Positions 1 through 15,000 of a DNA stretch of 64,000 nucleotides are shown here, one piece after another. A program made the translations under genes and the position numbers. The notes beneath the pieces are model-generated. The model ran no database searches and had not been told where the DNA came from. It saw only the letters and a list, made by a program, of their open reading frames with translations. The stretch spans positions 630,001-694,000 of the forward strand of contig OX365949.1 of assembly GCA_947247005.1 (NCBI GenBank), written 5' to 3'. Position 1 is the stretch's first letter, and every line of letters starts with the position of its first letter. Origin of the DNA: Spisula solida. Lineage: Eukaryota > Mollusca > Bivalvia > Venerida > Mactridae.

Positions 1-3000
1 TGACAGTACATACAGTCCTCAAGGTGAACAAGATGGACAATGATTGAGGCTCAGGTAAGCTTGGTGCTGGGGTGTCTATAAATATATACAATAATACTGT
101 AATTATACTGTATAAATGGAGTTATATTACATCAATGTGTTTTATAAAGATAAATATCAACAACAACACACGTTGAAATTAATTAAACTTGTATTTTCAT
201 TTCGGCATTTTATTATGGCTTTGTCAGGAAATATTTGTTTATGAATGCCTTTTGTATCTTTTCTGGTCGAATAATAAATAAATCTGCATTCTTTTACTAT
301 AATAAACACGCTAATTTGACATCAAAGCTTTATTGCACTTATGTTTTATCTATTCTATATGTTATATATATAGTCTAGGTCATTGGCCAATCTAGCAAAG
401 AAAAAACAAATGACAATGCACTTAGGATTGCAAACAAAAACAACATTGTATAGTCAACATACCAGATTTAGGCTTTGCAGGTGACTCTCTTCTCAGCAAA
501 CTTAAAAGACTATTCACACTGTCAACAAGACTGTCCAAAGCTTCCTCTTCTTTCATACCATCCTATATATCATATAATTTAAACAACTTATACAATGTGT
601 TCACAAGACGAAATAATGACATTTGAAAATTTCTCAGATTTTTTTAACTTATTCAATATTATCATTCTCTTTTTTATTGATGGAGCTCATATAAATTTTA
701 CAAACAAGCTCAAAGACTACATTAATTTCATTATTTTTAGTCCCAGTGGTTAACATTATTTCAGTCTTACAGAGACTACCCAGTCACATTATCCTGGCAC
801 CCAGCAAACACACAGTTACCTGGAATAAACTATGCTGAGTGTCAAGCAAGTGCAATAGACCAATATCATTTTAACATTGTGACTTAGATATGTCTTAGGG
901 TACAACTTCTTATTTTTGTTCGCCATGGCCTGGGATTGAAATCAAGATTTCTCCCACTCAACATGGACACTACCACCAGGTTGTCGAGACTGATAATAGA
1001 TCAGAATAGAATGGCTGGAAGAAACATCAGGTTTTACATCAGGTTTTCATTGATTATTTTTGTTTAACATGTTGTAGCATCTATCCTACAAAATAAGTGT
1101 GTTCACAAGATTGTCTTAAGAATTGTCTTTGAGACCTAGCTTTTAACCCAAAATGACTCAATATCATACTTGACCTAGGCTTTATAGACTCTGAGATAAT
1201 CATTGTAACATTGTAACCAAGTTCAACTAAAGCACTAGACTGAAATCAGACCTCTATTGTGCTCATAGGCAATTGTGAACAAACTAGAACATACCTACAA
1301 AGAGCGATCACAAAAGCTCACCTGACAGTTGAGCTAAAATCAGATATATCTATGGTACGAACAAGTAGGATTTATATACCTCAAGCAATGCCTGAAGATC
1401 GACCAATGGGTGATTAGTTACATCCTGTGTCCAGGCAACCACTTCACGTAGTTCTTGATTAGTAAGAGTAATAGTCCTTGTTATAGGCATTTCTTCATCA
1501 GGTGGTTCCGTGGAAACGAGAAGTCGAAGAAACTCGAGGGTTGTTGAAAATGTTGAGAGACAGTCTGAACTGTCCTTGCTAAACTTGAACTTGATCCTTT
1601 GTAAAAGTCTGTACAGTGCTAACTTGTGCTTCTCAAACGTTCTACAAAGAAAGAACCATATGATACATTTACAAACAATGAGAGACCAAAACGTATTGTA
1701 GAGAGGAATCTCTTCAAATTTTAAGATTGATCAACAATACAAACTTTATAAAAGAAATCAAAATAGAAGCCGACAGGGGAGACTAGGCTTGCCCATCTGT
1801 GTTGCCTCTTCAAATAAAATTGTTATTATTGTTATTATTATAAACCATTTTAAACAATTAACTAAAATTTACTAAATCGACAGCTTGTTAAATCCATGTA
1901 ACAGAAGTTTTATGTCGTAAACTGCCTGAATGCCGTCTTGTCCGAGCTATTACCCAGACTGGGTCCTACTCAGTCTACTACATGTAGATGCCAAAGCCAA
2001 AGCATTATGTGTAGATGATAATGGGTTACAAAGCAATGGTATCCCCATCAAAGAGTGAACCTACTGTTCCTAAATGGAATCAAATCTACTGTTGTTTTCA
2101 TCCATAAACATTTAATTAGTCATTTGAGATCGATTAAGAGACTCATTAGTCAATCAATTTTCGGCAACAAATGATTCAACAGTGACTAATGGATTAATCT
2201 GAACAACTTTAATGAGTTATCTCCATGTAATACTTTTGCTTCAAACATTAATAATCACACACTCATGGGTGCAAGTTTGATATTCTGAAAAACCTGAGAG
2301 CCTAAAACATTGAGAAATTATATAGCGAAAATGAAGAAAACCGGCTTTTTGGTACTCTAAAAAATCTGATGTCCAGACATACGCTTGAAAACGTTCACCA
2401 ATAAAGATAGTCAAAGGATACAGTAATACATTCAATTAACTTAAAATATAACTCACCGTTTGAGAAGATAGAAGCTATAATCATGTTCAGTTAACATTAC
2501 TAGGCTCGTATACAAGGTAGAACTGAGTCGTATTTGTGGTTTGGGTGGGCAATATGTTCTAACAAGGATTCTATAATAAGGGACAGTTGATCCCCTGAAG
2601 GTAAAGCATTCGCCACCTGTAATAAAACACAATTATACAGTTTTTAAAAAATACTTTTAAATTATACATGCTGAACAAAATATTGTTGAAACTAATCCAA
2701 CCTCTGCCTATTACCCCAATCTAATAACTGGATAGCTGCAGCTTTGATCCATTGGTTGGTATACTGGATTTGTAACTAAACAATACAGGTTTGCTTCTCA
2801 AGGTGCTGCAGGTCATACCGTTGCAGGCAAATTTGACAACTATGTCAAAGTAACTGTTTTCTAGAGGAAGGGTAAGTACCTGGATGCATGTAGTATTGGT
2901 TAGGATTCAGGCCAGGAAAACTGGTTAGGTGAACCAGCCAAAGTATATAACTGAAAAATTGTTGTTGAACAAGACTGCGTTCAATAAACGCTTATGCCCC

Positions 3001-6000
3001 CTGTGGAAGCCTTGTCCATAAATAAGTCTTAAGTCCAAAATTAGGTCAAGGTGAAGGTCAAAATGGGGTCAGGTGATACAGGTGTGTGGAGAGTGTTCAT
3101 ATACAACATTCATGCAAGTTTGGAAGCTTGTAGCAAGCCATAATGATGATGAGGGTTAACCAGGACGGACGGACGAACGAACGGACGGACGGACGAACGG
3201 ACAGACAGGTGAATCACTATATGCCTCCCGATCTATCGATACGGGGGCATAATAAAAACAGCATTAAAATCGGAGCATAAACGAACAAACAAACAAACAA
3301 CAAATAATTGGATAAAGTCACTTGTCTTCGAACAGGGGCATTTAAAAGTTCAATAAACATATTAAGAACTCTTAAGAAATAATTTATACAAAAACCAATT
3401 TAACAATCACCTGTTCTTGTAAAGTCATAGAGGATTCAACAGATGACAATGTCACTTCCATGTCACACAGGCTCTGTAAGATGGACTGAAAACACAAAAT
3501 ATCATAACTCTGTTTAGGTGTCTATGATGTACTAAATATTACAATATTCCTGTCAGTAAGTGTTATTGTATCTAGAGCTGTCATTGATAGAAGCGTTGTT
3601 GATGTATTGAAGATATTTTTAGCCGATCTAATAATGATTCACATTTTGAAATAATCGATACATCTGAAAATGAATGGAACTGCCAAAAATCTCATTTTTA
3701 CTACATGAAACTTTTCTTGGTTAATTGAAGTTTACAAATTTTCAACATGGGTCTAATCTTAACTCTAAATCAAAGGTACTATTTTCAAAAGCTGAATCTA
3801 TAATTATCCAATTTAAACAGTCTAGAACAGCTGAAAAAGTGAATCATGACTGATGGGTTTGTAATTGGTTCATCTTTATGTATGAATCAATATATTGATG
3901 TATCATCGATAAATGTCTTCTCATATAACCAAATCATTGATATACCTCTGATCGACTCAATGATACCTCTGATCGTCTCAATGACACCTCTAATAGTATC
4001 AGTTAACTGATTGAAGTTTTGTATAGAGTTGTCTCTATAAGATTAGCATTTTTATTTAAATGTCTAAGTGAATGTATAAATGTAAGTCAGTCTTGGTATT
4101 GCCATTACACAATGTGTTGAATTTAAACCATTAAATATTTATTTGCGAGAATGCCGACTGTTTATTCCTTTATGCTTCATGAAAGAATAACAGTATGCAC
4201 ACTTGCTAAGAATTGGAAAAGTATTAAAACTAAGTTTGATGGTCAAACCTGTGTTAACAATTACCTGAAGTAAGCAACCAATCATGAACAGTCATTAGTA
4301 ATACATAATAATTAACCAGTTTTGAATCAAATTTAATATACGGTAAATGCAATACAGCTGCATTATAATATTATATCTTATACACTTGTATAAAACAGCC
4401 AACTGCTTTAAGCAGTCACAATGTATACATCCCTCTTCTGGTTGCTTAGCACAGGTTAGTCTGTACAGTTCAACCTCTCCAGAGCAGCTCTCTGTAAAGC
4501 AACCACCTCTCTATAACATTGTACAACCTCTCCAGAGCGACCCTCTGTAAAGCAATAACCTCTCTATATCAACACCTTCAAAACTTCCCTAAGTTGAAAT
4601 TTACTTGAAATTTAGCCTCTGTAGACCCACAACCTCTATACAACGTCCAAAATGTACAGCTCCCAAAGGGTGTTGCTATCCAGAGGTTGTATTGTATTTT
4701 AGCGTTACATGATACATACCACGATACACTCCTGATCTTGTACATGGTCCTGTCTCTCAGATACATGGTTCAATATCTCCAGTAACTTCTGTAGAACATT
4801 TACATACTTCTCATCACCAGATGACCTGTGGTAACCAAATAATAACCAAGGTTAATACTCATTAAGGACAATAGTATTGGCAAGAATCATCTGACATAAA
4901 ATTCTGGACAATCTTGGTACTAAGCCTTTATGTGAAGTTTCATTGAAGTCTAACCAAAGTTTAAGGAGAACTAGCGTGAACTCTGTGACATCCCTTCAGA
5001 CAGATAGATGCCCATCCAGCACAAAATCAATGTCTCTCCCCATTATAATGTAGGATACCAAAAAAACCTGGGACAATAATCTAGCAATTAATTTGGACAG
5101 ATACAAAATATAGGTAAATGATGATTACCCCATAATCCGCAGCATTGTACATTTGATGGCCGGTTGAGATATAAGGTATGCCAGAAGATTCAAGAACCTT
5201 CCTCTCGTTGCCAGGGCAACCTTGTACTCCTCAGAATCAGGACCAGCCTTGTGTGTCTCTGTACATACTTCAATATGTTCCAATAATATGTCTAAAATAC
5301 ATCTAAAACAGAACTCTGTGACATCCCTTCAGACAGATAGATGCCCATCCAGCACAAAATCAATGTCTCTCCCCATTATAATGTAGGATACCAAAAAAAC
5401 CTGGGACAATAATCTAGCAATTAATTTGGACAGATACAAAATATAGGTAAATGATGATTACCCCATAATCCGCAGCATTGTACATTTAATGGCCGGTTGA
5501 GATATAAGGTATGCCAGAAGATTCAAGAACCTTCCTCTCGTTGCCAGGGCAACCTTGTACTCCTCAGAATCAGGACCAGCCTTGTGTGTCTCTGTACATA
5601 CTTCAATATGTTCCAATAAAATGTCTAAAATACATCTAAAACAGAAAAACAATGTTAAATAACTAACAAACATAGTAATTCTCATATAGCTGATGCACTT
5701 AGTTATTTTTTTAAGTTTTCTAGGATTTTTTTGTGAAATTGTGAATACAAGCAAAGGTCCATCACTCAAGCAACAACAAAACCCATGGTTCTAGTTAGTA
5801 GATAATGTCACGCTTCAATCGTAATCACCTTGGTAACTTGGCTACCCTAGACAGACTGCAGAAGTGCAATAAACACGTCAGCTTGTGAAAGTTGTTTACC
5901 CATGCTAATTTGTTTACAATCTAAAATTCTCTGGATAAGACCTTTTTACGACAATTTATGACATAAGCATGCAGTAAAATGGATCTTTTACGACAGTAGG

Positions 6001-9000
6001 TCAAATTTTGTACAGAATTTTAGCTTTCCCCATGAAATTTGCCAAATTGATTTTTTGTTGCCAAATTCTTGATTTCTGTGCCATTGGCGACGTTTGCGAC
6101 CGACAGTGGAAGCATTAAGCCATAGTTTATCTTTATGAAAGGTTTTACAGTGCTACTAAATCTTCTTACTGAGTGATCATGGTAGCAGTAGGGGCTGCCA
6201 GATCCGACATCTGCCAGCAGATTTTCTTCAGGATCTGCTGTAGGGGCTGACAGCTTGTTGCTGATAATGTACGTATAATATTGTGTAAGGCTCCATGTAG
6301 GGGCATCAGATGAGCGCTCCATAGTTTACGTGTATTAATGGCAAGAGACTCCTCGTCTTTAGTGAGGGGCTGCAAGTTCAGTGAAAATAAAAGTATTAAA
6401 TTAAAAAATTCTAAACATAAACTCAAAGAAAACAGAATATTCTAATATGTTAATATTGGCAATTGTACATTACTTGACAGTTCATGAAATGAAAGAAAGA
6501 CTTGTATACCCCACTGTATTGCCCAATTGCCCCTGCAAAGTTCAATATCTTTGAAATGGAATACTGGAAAGTTATGAGAATTATTCACTCCCTAAGATGG
6601 CTCTATTATTTTTTAATGCATTCGAAAAAAAGATTAAAGATTTTGACATCCTGCCATATAACATAGTACACTGCGATATAAATATGAAATGCTGGTTATT
6701 TTATATATATATATAATACTTATGTTACTATATATAGTAACAAATTTGCATTGAAAAAAATGTATTATGTGCCCTTTTAAAGTATTATCAGCTTTTGGCC
6801 CGCCTCGCGCAGGGCTATTATCACTGATAATCGCCCTTGGAAGACGTACACGCGCAACGTTACGTCATTTGCATTTCACAAGTGGCCGGCGCCGAGCGTA
6901 ACGTCTAGACCTTCTTGAATCACTTGCAAACCAAATTGATAGATTTGGACATGCGGGATAGCAAATTTCAAAATTGTATCAATCCTTGACCAAATGGATC
7001 TAGATCTACACCTATTGTCTAAAATCTAGACATTAAATCCGTGTTTACCAGGTCTAGACGAGATACACTGAGATTCACACAAATGTGAAAAACAACTTTT
7101 TCAGAATTTTACATAAAAACATACACCAAAATGTAGCAAATTTTATAACCGAAAAAATGAATACCCATATGTTATGTTTCCGTTTTATAATAACAAAGTT
7201 ACGGAGAATTTAAGTTATAGATCTACGCGAATAGATCCAAGTTTGACAATTTCTAAAATGACGATGGGTTTGTCTATCATTTACGGAACATGTTATGTCT
7301 TGTTAGTGTTTTCTTAAAAGAGTAGTTTTAATGAAAACACAACAACATAAATATTATACAGAACAATGAATGGCTGAGCAGTGTCATTGAGTGATAATCG
7401 CCCCGGTAGATTATAATTGCCCTCGGGCTAGCGCCCTCTAGCAATTATCAACCTACCGGGGCGATTATCACTCACTGGCACTGCTCAGCCATGTATTATT
7501 CTATAAATATCACAACTAAACAATTATTGTAACATGTATGGCCACAACTAGATGTCCTTGAAAAAACAAGGTAAAAGGCAAAATAAGCAATTAAGCAGAA
7601 TAATATCCTACCTCCCGAGTCTGAAGAGGTAAAGGCAAGGGAAGTAACTCAGACAGTAGTTGTAAACCACTCAAGTAGGCATACGGAGCTTTCATGGTGA
7701 ACTTTAGAAGATCTCTCATTGTTAAAGTCCATAAACTTTGGCTTATCTCTGAAAACAAGAACAGAATTTAGATTTTTTTCAACAAAAACATTTACACAAC
7801 ATGTCAATTACTAATGTCTACATCATCAAAAATTCCTTTTTAAATAAGTGAAATTACAGCAAATGTTCCCAATCACAACTTTTCCCTGCCTTTAAGGTAC
7901 CAAAATAAATATTTTCACAGACCAAAGTCATAATATGTTATTGGCTTCCTCCCCCTTTGCTGTATCCATCCCATTACCCAACTTATCTACACTCCTCATT
8001 ACTTATGTATCAATTCCTTTGTTGCTTTGAAACATGAAACCACTACACATTGAAATTGTAATTTAACCTAATTTAAAAGATCTAAAAATGTCCATGAACA
8101 CAAGAGATATTAGTAAAACACGTATGCCCCATGGCAGCCCAAAAGTCAGAAGTGGTAAAGGTCACAGTGACCTTGATGTTTGAGCTACTGACCTCAAAAT
8201 CAATAGGATCATCTACTGTTGATGACCAACCTCCATGTCAAGTTTGAAAATCGTAGGGCAAAGTGTATTTGAGTTATTGAATGGAAACCATTTGGTCTAC
8301 CGACTGATAGACAGACCAACAGACCGACCAACCGACATGTGCAAAGCAATATATCCCCTCATCAAAGATGGGGGGAGGCATAATATAGTTACATATCACA
8401 TACTATCTCGTTCTTCTGTAGGTTGTGACAGTGGTTGAGTGTACGCAGCAATTGTGTCCACAATGTCCTTCTGGATCTGATAAAGATGAAAATAATATAA
8501 AATAATTCAATAACAACAAAATTTTTTTTTTCTGTATCTGATAAATTGATACATATACAAATGTATACACACAATGACCTTATCCTGAGTAAAATGTCCA
8601 CTACATAGAAACAAACAGTTGGGCATATCTAAACAATAAAGGTGGGTCGTTATCTCCATGGAGTGATGGGTTAAGTTATATTAGTGATGGCAGTGATTAG
8701 TATACTACAAAGGGAGGTAACTGCAGTGTGTGGTTCCAGAAACACTATCCAGAAACAAATTCTCAGAAAAAAATTGGAAAACACCTAGTAAACATTTTTA
8801 CAATAAACTTGAGCTTCTAGTAAACTTCTATATATACTCACAGCACTGATTTCCAAGCCCCACATATTGGACACCGGTACAGAACACATAACAGTATGCA
8901 ACTCAAACAATACAGGTAGAGTGGTCAGGTCTCGAAACTGAAAAATAACACATTTCATTTCAGTATAATAGAAGTGGGGATCTCTGTGTGACAAAACATA

Positions 9001-12000
9001 AAATATTCAGACGTGTCAACAATTGGTCCAGTCACATAGATATTGAAAGTTTTTTATTGCTTTTTATTTCGGTTAAATTCCCACAGTATTTCAGTGATAT
9101 AAAGACTATCCAGTCACATTGCCCCACCACTGAGACAACAAGTCCTAGATCAACCCTAATGTACAGAATAGAATGGGAAGCAAAGAAGCTGTATCAGCAC
9201 CATACATGGATGCCAGGTGTCATGGTAAAATCTGTACCACACCACCGACTAAATGCAGTTACAGTATAACCTCCCGAAACGGCACCTCTGAGAAGCGACA
9301 ACCTCCGAGAAGCGGCACTTTTATTTCCCCCCGTTCGTTTTCACTCTTATTATAACCTCCGTAGAACGACACCTCCACAGAGCGGCAAACGGCCGTTAAA
9401 ATTGTTAACCTTTTGTATGGTTTACCTCTGAGAAGCGACAGGTGTGTTTTTACATCGGCATATTCACACGTGTTTACATAACTCCATACGATGTTGTTTT
9501 CTATTGTTCGCACCTTCGTGGATTATAATAATTATCGCTCATAAGGTAACGATAGCCACGGGCGCTAGCAAATTAGCGACTGTGTTTTGAATCAGTTCGA
9601 CAATATGACACAGTAACACCGTACATACCATGCACTTGCTGAGATGCATAACACTCGATTTTTTAAATCAAAGTCGTTATTAATAATTTTATATGAATTA
9701 TCAATACGCGCTTTATCAATCAGTATAAGAAAGGAAATTCACGTACACGTCGTGTTAATTGTTAATCACGTCGTCTAAAACTGTTAATTTCAGCATATGC
9801 CAAGTTACACGCGCGAGGTAAACAAATTACCGATCACGCGTGCAAATTGTGTACTGAGCGATATGACGTAATAGAGATTTAAACACTTTGAAGGTAAACA
9901 AATGTGCGTAAAATAATATGGATTCCGTTTATAATGTTGAGAGTTGCGTTTATTAGCAATAAATACTAGACCCGTGATTTGTACGCATTTTTGTATCTTA
10001 TCAATTCTGAAACAATCAACCTCTACAGAGCGACACCTCCGCAGAGCGGCAGTTTTTTCTGTCTCCGCTGGATGTCGCTCTACGGAGGTTATACTGTATA
10101 TCCAAATTTATTATCAATTACTGGTATTCATACTAAAATTAAGTTTGTACGGTGCCACCTCATATTGAAATAGCAATCATCCCATTAGTAAGGCAGACAC
10201 AACTCTACCACTAGGATTTGTTTATATATAAATATACTAAACAGATTCATTGTCATACCTCTGTTCCACGAGCCATAATCAAATATTGTGTTATAGCTTT
10301 CAACATTTCCAGACATGGTCGTATGGTATATATGTATATGGATAACGTCTCCATACTTCGAGGTATGCCCTGTTGCCATGGTCGCAGCATCAAATCACTT
10401 AGTTTCTGTAAACAATACATATACAGTCAATTCTGTGTTAATGATATTTTATAGTTGTCACTGATACATCTTTAAATAGGGAACAAAGCCCTGTCCGTGT
10501 TGACTATATGTTATAAAGGAACTTACTGATTTACTATTATAAATTATATAATTTTGTAGGAGGTATATTAGACAATGCTACGGCAACACATTAAACAACA
10601 ATACAGCCTCATCTTGTATACATCCAATTCTAAATATTAAATCCTCTGTATTGAACAGCCACCTGTATTAAGCAGTTGCATTTGAAGGACCACTTGCCTT
10701 TGTATTCTTAAGTTATTTTTGATAACCAGGGGTGCATCTTAAAGGAAAACATAATTTTATGAAATCTTAAAATGTCTCAGATAAACAGGGAAATCAAGAT
10801 TATCCATTTTTTAAATTATTTAGAAGCATTATATAAAGAGCTGCAATAATAACAAAGAAAACATGGGTTATTCTTCATTTCTTAGGAAATATGTGCAGCT
10901 GAATTTTTTAACTTAAGTCAAAATTATTTTAGCTTTCCCTTAAGATGCTTTTTAAATACCAGCCCAGAATCTATTTGGTCTACCTATGGATAGACCACCA
11001 TGACCAAAGCAATATAACCCTGCTAAACAACCAACCTGAAGCAAAGTGACAAACATCGGACAGCAATCAGCACTGAACAACTCCACCAGTGCATACTTAT
11101 ACTTTAGTTCTTCAGTTTTATCTGAAAATCACAAATATAGTTATAATATATGTACTGATATTAGTATTAAGTGGCGTGTAAACGACTTTCCGTTTCTTGA
11201 ACAATCATTGTCACTTGGAGTCAAGTAAGTTAACTTGTTTTTCTAATTCAGCAATTTTAAGTTACTAATTTATTATTGTAGGAATTATTGTTGTGATCAA
11301 GTACACACTATCAGCAGGCAAGCTTATTTTCTACATTATAATCTGTAATAGTTGCAGCTGATTCTTACTAAAAGACAGAACTAGAAATATGCTGCCATCA
11401 CTTCTGTAGTCTTGGTATTACGTCGTACCTGCTTCATTCTGTGCCCAATACTGACCATACATTACAACAAACTAGTAGGGTTTTTAACATGTCCTATGAG
11501 GGGGCATAACTCCGGCAAAAATCATCTGACCCAAAATTCCTGACAATATTTAAACTTGGGCTTGGTAACTAGTATTCATGTGAAGTTTGATTGAAATCTG
11601 ACAAATGGTGAATGAGGACCAAATGCGGGCAAACTTTGAGACATTCATCCAGCACAAAATCAATTCGTCTTCACCACCATATGTGTGAGACATAAAAAGA
11701 GGTATGGAGACATTTGAAAAGGAAAGTCTAAATGTTGACACATTGGCAATAGCAGCACTGAACATAGATATATGGAGGGTACTCATACATAATCTAAATA
11801 GGGAAGTAAGTTAATTACAACACATACCTGCTGGGAATTCATTGACGGGAGCAATGGAAAGCTGCTTCAATACACGTAGTACTGTTATAAGACCACGTGG
11901 TAGCTTAGTTGCATCATCAGAGAGAATCTTCAGCTGGTCAATAATCACCCCGAGTCCATCATGGTCGTATGAAGTGAAGGATTTCAATGGAGTCAGCCAG

Positions 12001-15000
12001 TCCTTCAACTTGGACAATTTACTACTAAACTCTGAAATGTCATATACAATGCAATCAGTAAACAAACAAGTCATTAAGAATTACCAGCAATACAGAAGTC
12101 CCCTACAAATTTGAAGCCATTTTTAATGTTTTTGTCTACTGTGGCAACTACAATTTTTGTCAGAATCAAAATATTTTTGAATGTGTACAATCCCCTTATT
12201 GCCCCCTAACCACATACCAAGTTTCATAAACCTAGCTTGGAAACTGTTTCAGTTATGGTCAGGATCCAGATTGTTGACAGACGGTAGGGACTGACTGACA
12301 GACGGTAGGGATTGACGGACAGAAGGAGGGCAAACCTATAGTCCCCTCCGGTCAAAAACCGGTAGGGGACTAACAAGCTTGCATATTTAATGGTACAGTC
12401 ATTCTAACATTGTGCAAATGTTCCTCCCTTCAGCATAGAAACATTTCAGCATTAATCTATGGTGATTGAGATACAAGTTCTATGATACAAGTTCTATGAT
12501 ACAAGTTCTATGATACAAGTTCTATGATACAAGTTCTATGATACAAGTTCTATGATACAAGTTCTATGATACAAGTTCTATGATACAAGTTCTATGATAC
12601 AAGTTCTATGATACAAGTTCTATGATACAAGTTCTATGATACAAGTTCTATGATACAAGTTCTATGATACAAGTTCTATGATACAAGTTCTATGATACAA
12701 GTTCTATGATACAAGTTCTATGATACAAGTTCTATGATACAAGTTCTATGAAGCACGTTCTATGATACAAGTTCTATGATACAAGTTCTATGATACAAGT
12801 TCTATGATACAAGTTCTATGATACAAGTTCTATGATACAAGTTCTATGATACAAGTTCTATGATACAAGTTCTATGATACAAGTTCTATGATACAAGTTC
12901 TATGATACAAGTTCTATGATACAAGTTCTATGATACAAGTTCTATGATACAAGTTCTATGATACAAGTTCTATGATACAAGTTCTATGATACAAGTTCTA
13001 TGATACAAGTTCTATGATACAAGTTCTATGATACAAGTTCTATGATACAAGTTCTATGATACAAGTTCTATGATACAAGTTCTATGAAGCACGTTCTATG
13101 ATACAAGTTCTATGATACAAGTTCTATGATACAAGTTCTATGATACAAGTTCTATGATACAAGTTCTATGATACAAGTTCTATGATACAAGTTCTATGAT
13201 ACAAGTTCTATGATACAAGTTCTATGATACAAGTTCTATGATACAAGTTCTATGATACAAGTTCTATGATACAAGTTCTATGATACAAGTTCTATGATAC
13301 AAGTTCTATGAAGCACGTTCTAAGAAGCAAGTTCTACAACTTCTATTAATCAATCTTGAGATATCATTTCAGACCATATTCACGATTAGAATACAGTAGA
13401 TGATTAAATTATAATGAAAACGCCAGTTTCTCTTTTTAAAATTCTGAGCATCAAGCAAGGGAAATATTTGAGCCTGTTGACTGAGGAAAGTGCTACTGAG
13501 TGCTTTGCTAGAAAACTATTCGCTTCAAAATAGTCCTTCATAGTGAACGAAGAAGCAAATTGACATGCTATCTGAAAGTGCTAGCAAAAAGCATACTGCT
13601 GCTGCCCAGCAAAGCACTACCAAACACAACCAAAGTTGTCCATTGAAAAGTGATCAGAATTGTTATGCTATATTTAAGCAACGTTCACTGGTAGCTTGCT
13701 AATGCATAGCTGTAGCAAAGCACTATCAAAACAGCCATCATATTTTTTACTAGCAAAACAAAAGTGGTACAGTGGTATATCATCACTCTAAATATCTGAG
13801 TACAATTACCAGGTTGGGCTGGGTTTATCTGTCACTTTAGTCATAGACTGTTATGTTGTTTTCTCAACATTTGGAGAAGTTGTCAGTTACTTGTAGCATA
13901 ACATGTTAACACTGGTTGATAAGTAATTTCAGGAAAATATTTAACTGAAAAATATTGCAAAAGCCGTATGAATTTTTTTTACCTGATTCTCCAAGGGCAA
14001 GTAACTCCTCTCCGTTTTTCTTCAAGAAATCTAAGTTATCTGAATGATGTATGATCAGGTTCAGTAACTCCGCCGTATAACCAGCACACACAGATTTTCT
14101 CAAACGAGCATCATCACGGTCATTTCCTAAATATACACACAAGATGGTTGAACATACTCTATTTCAAACACACACATATAATAAATCAATTCGTTTTATA
14201 GTGTTCTTAGAAATCTAAATCAACAAATTTATGAATTTTATGAAACAAACATTATCACAGAAGTCAACAAGAGAAATCAATAAGGGAAATCTACTGTTGA
14301 TCATCCAAATAACATCTAGGTAACATCTAGGCAAAGTTTGAGGACCAGAACAAAGTTTGAGGAGCCTAGGGTCAGGCATTCTTGAGTTAAATGAGTTATT
14401 AAATGGAAACTTTTTTGTCTACCGACAGACAGACAGACAGGCCTACATGATCACAATAATATACCCCCACACAGAGGAGGCATCATAATACCAGTGTACT
14501 AATGCTTATCATTATATCTGAATATTTTGTCAGAAAATATTCCAGATGAACACACAAGTCAGCCTAATTGAATACAATAAATAACGTCCCATGTTACAAC
14601 TCAACATACTTTACTTCACAAACTGTGAGATTAAAATTAGAGAGTAGTTGCTTCACCAGTCCTGAAGTAAATCCAAGATGGCCACCAGTCAGCCATCTTG
14701 AATCTGAAGAAATATTTTTATCATAATTCATCACGCATGTAATACATTTATAACATGTTTTAGTACAAATTTTGAAAGGCTGAAGACATACAAATTGTGT
14801 ACATCAGACACATATGTCAGATGCTTTTCATCAAACCCAGGTTCAGGCATATTTAGTACAGAGAATTTGAATTGATCCTGACCTTTATGCATGAATATGT
14901 TACAAGGTTCTTGTGTTCAATATATAAATTTCCGCGAGCAAATCATGCAATATCGGTCCTTTTAGATATGTTTTTGTATTACGGCTTGAGTCCCCATTTA

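Larger units (their letters stand above)
4978..5643. repeat. 333-bp tandem segmental duplication (2 copies) carrying a VIRMA exon
   Basis: Unit one spans 4978-5310 and unit two 5311-5643. The non-exonic part appears identical; the only differences seen are two silent bases in the exon. GAA microhomology is present at both breakpoints. This indicates a very recent duplication. Confidence 0.92.

Noticed and set aside
40..60. Plus-strand donor-like GGCTCAG-GTAAGC near the left edge
   Set aside because: No open exon precedes it in the 50 bp available, and the region is VIRMA intron on the other strand; it cannot be supported.
2457..2616. A tiny intron inside exon 34 to bypass the stops
   Set aside because: There is no room for an intron between the two coding stretches, and no matching GT-AG pair; a one-base loss is simpler.
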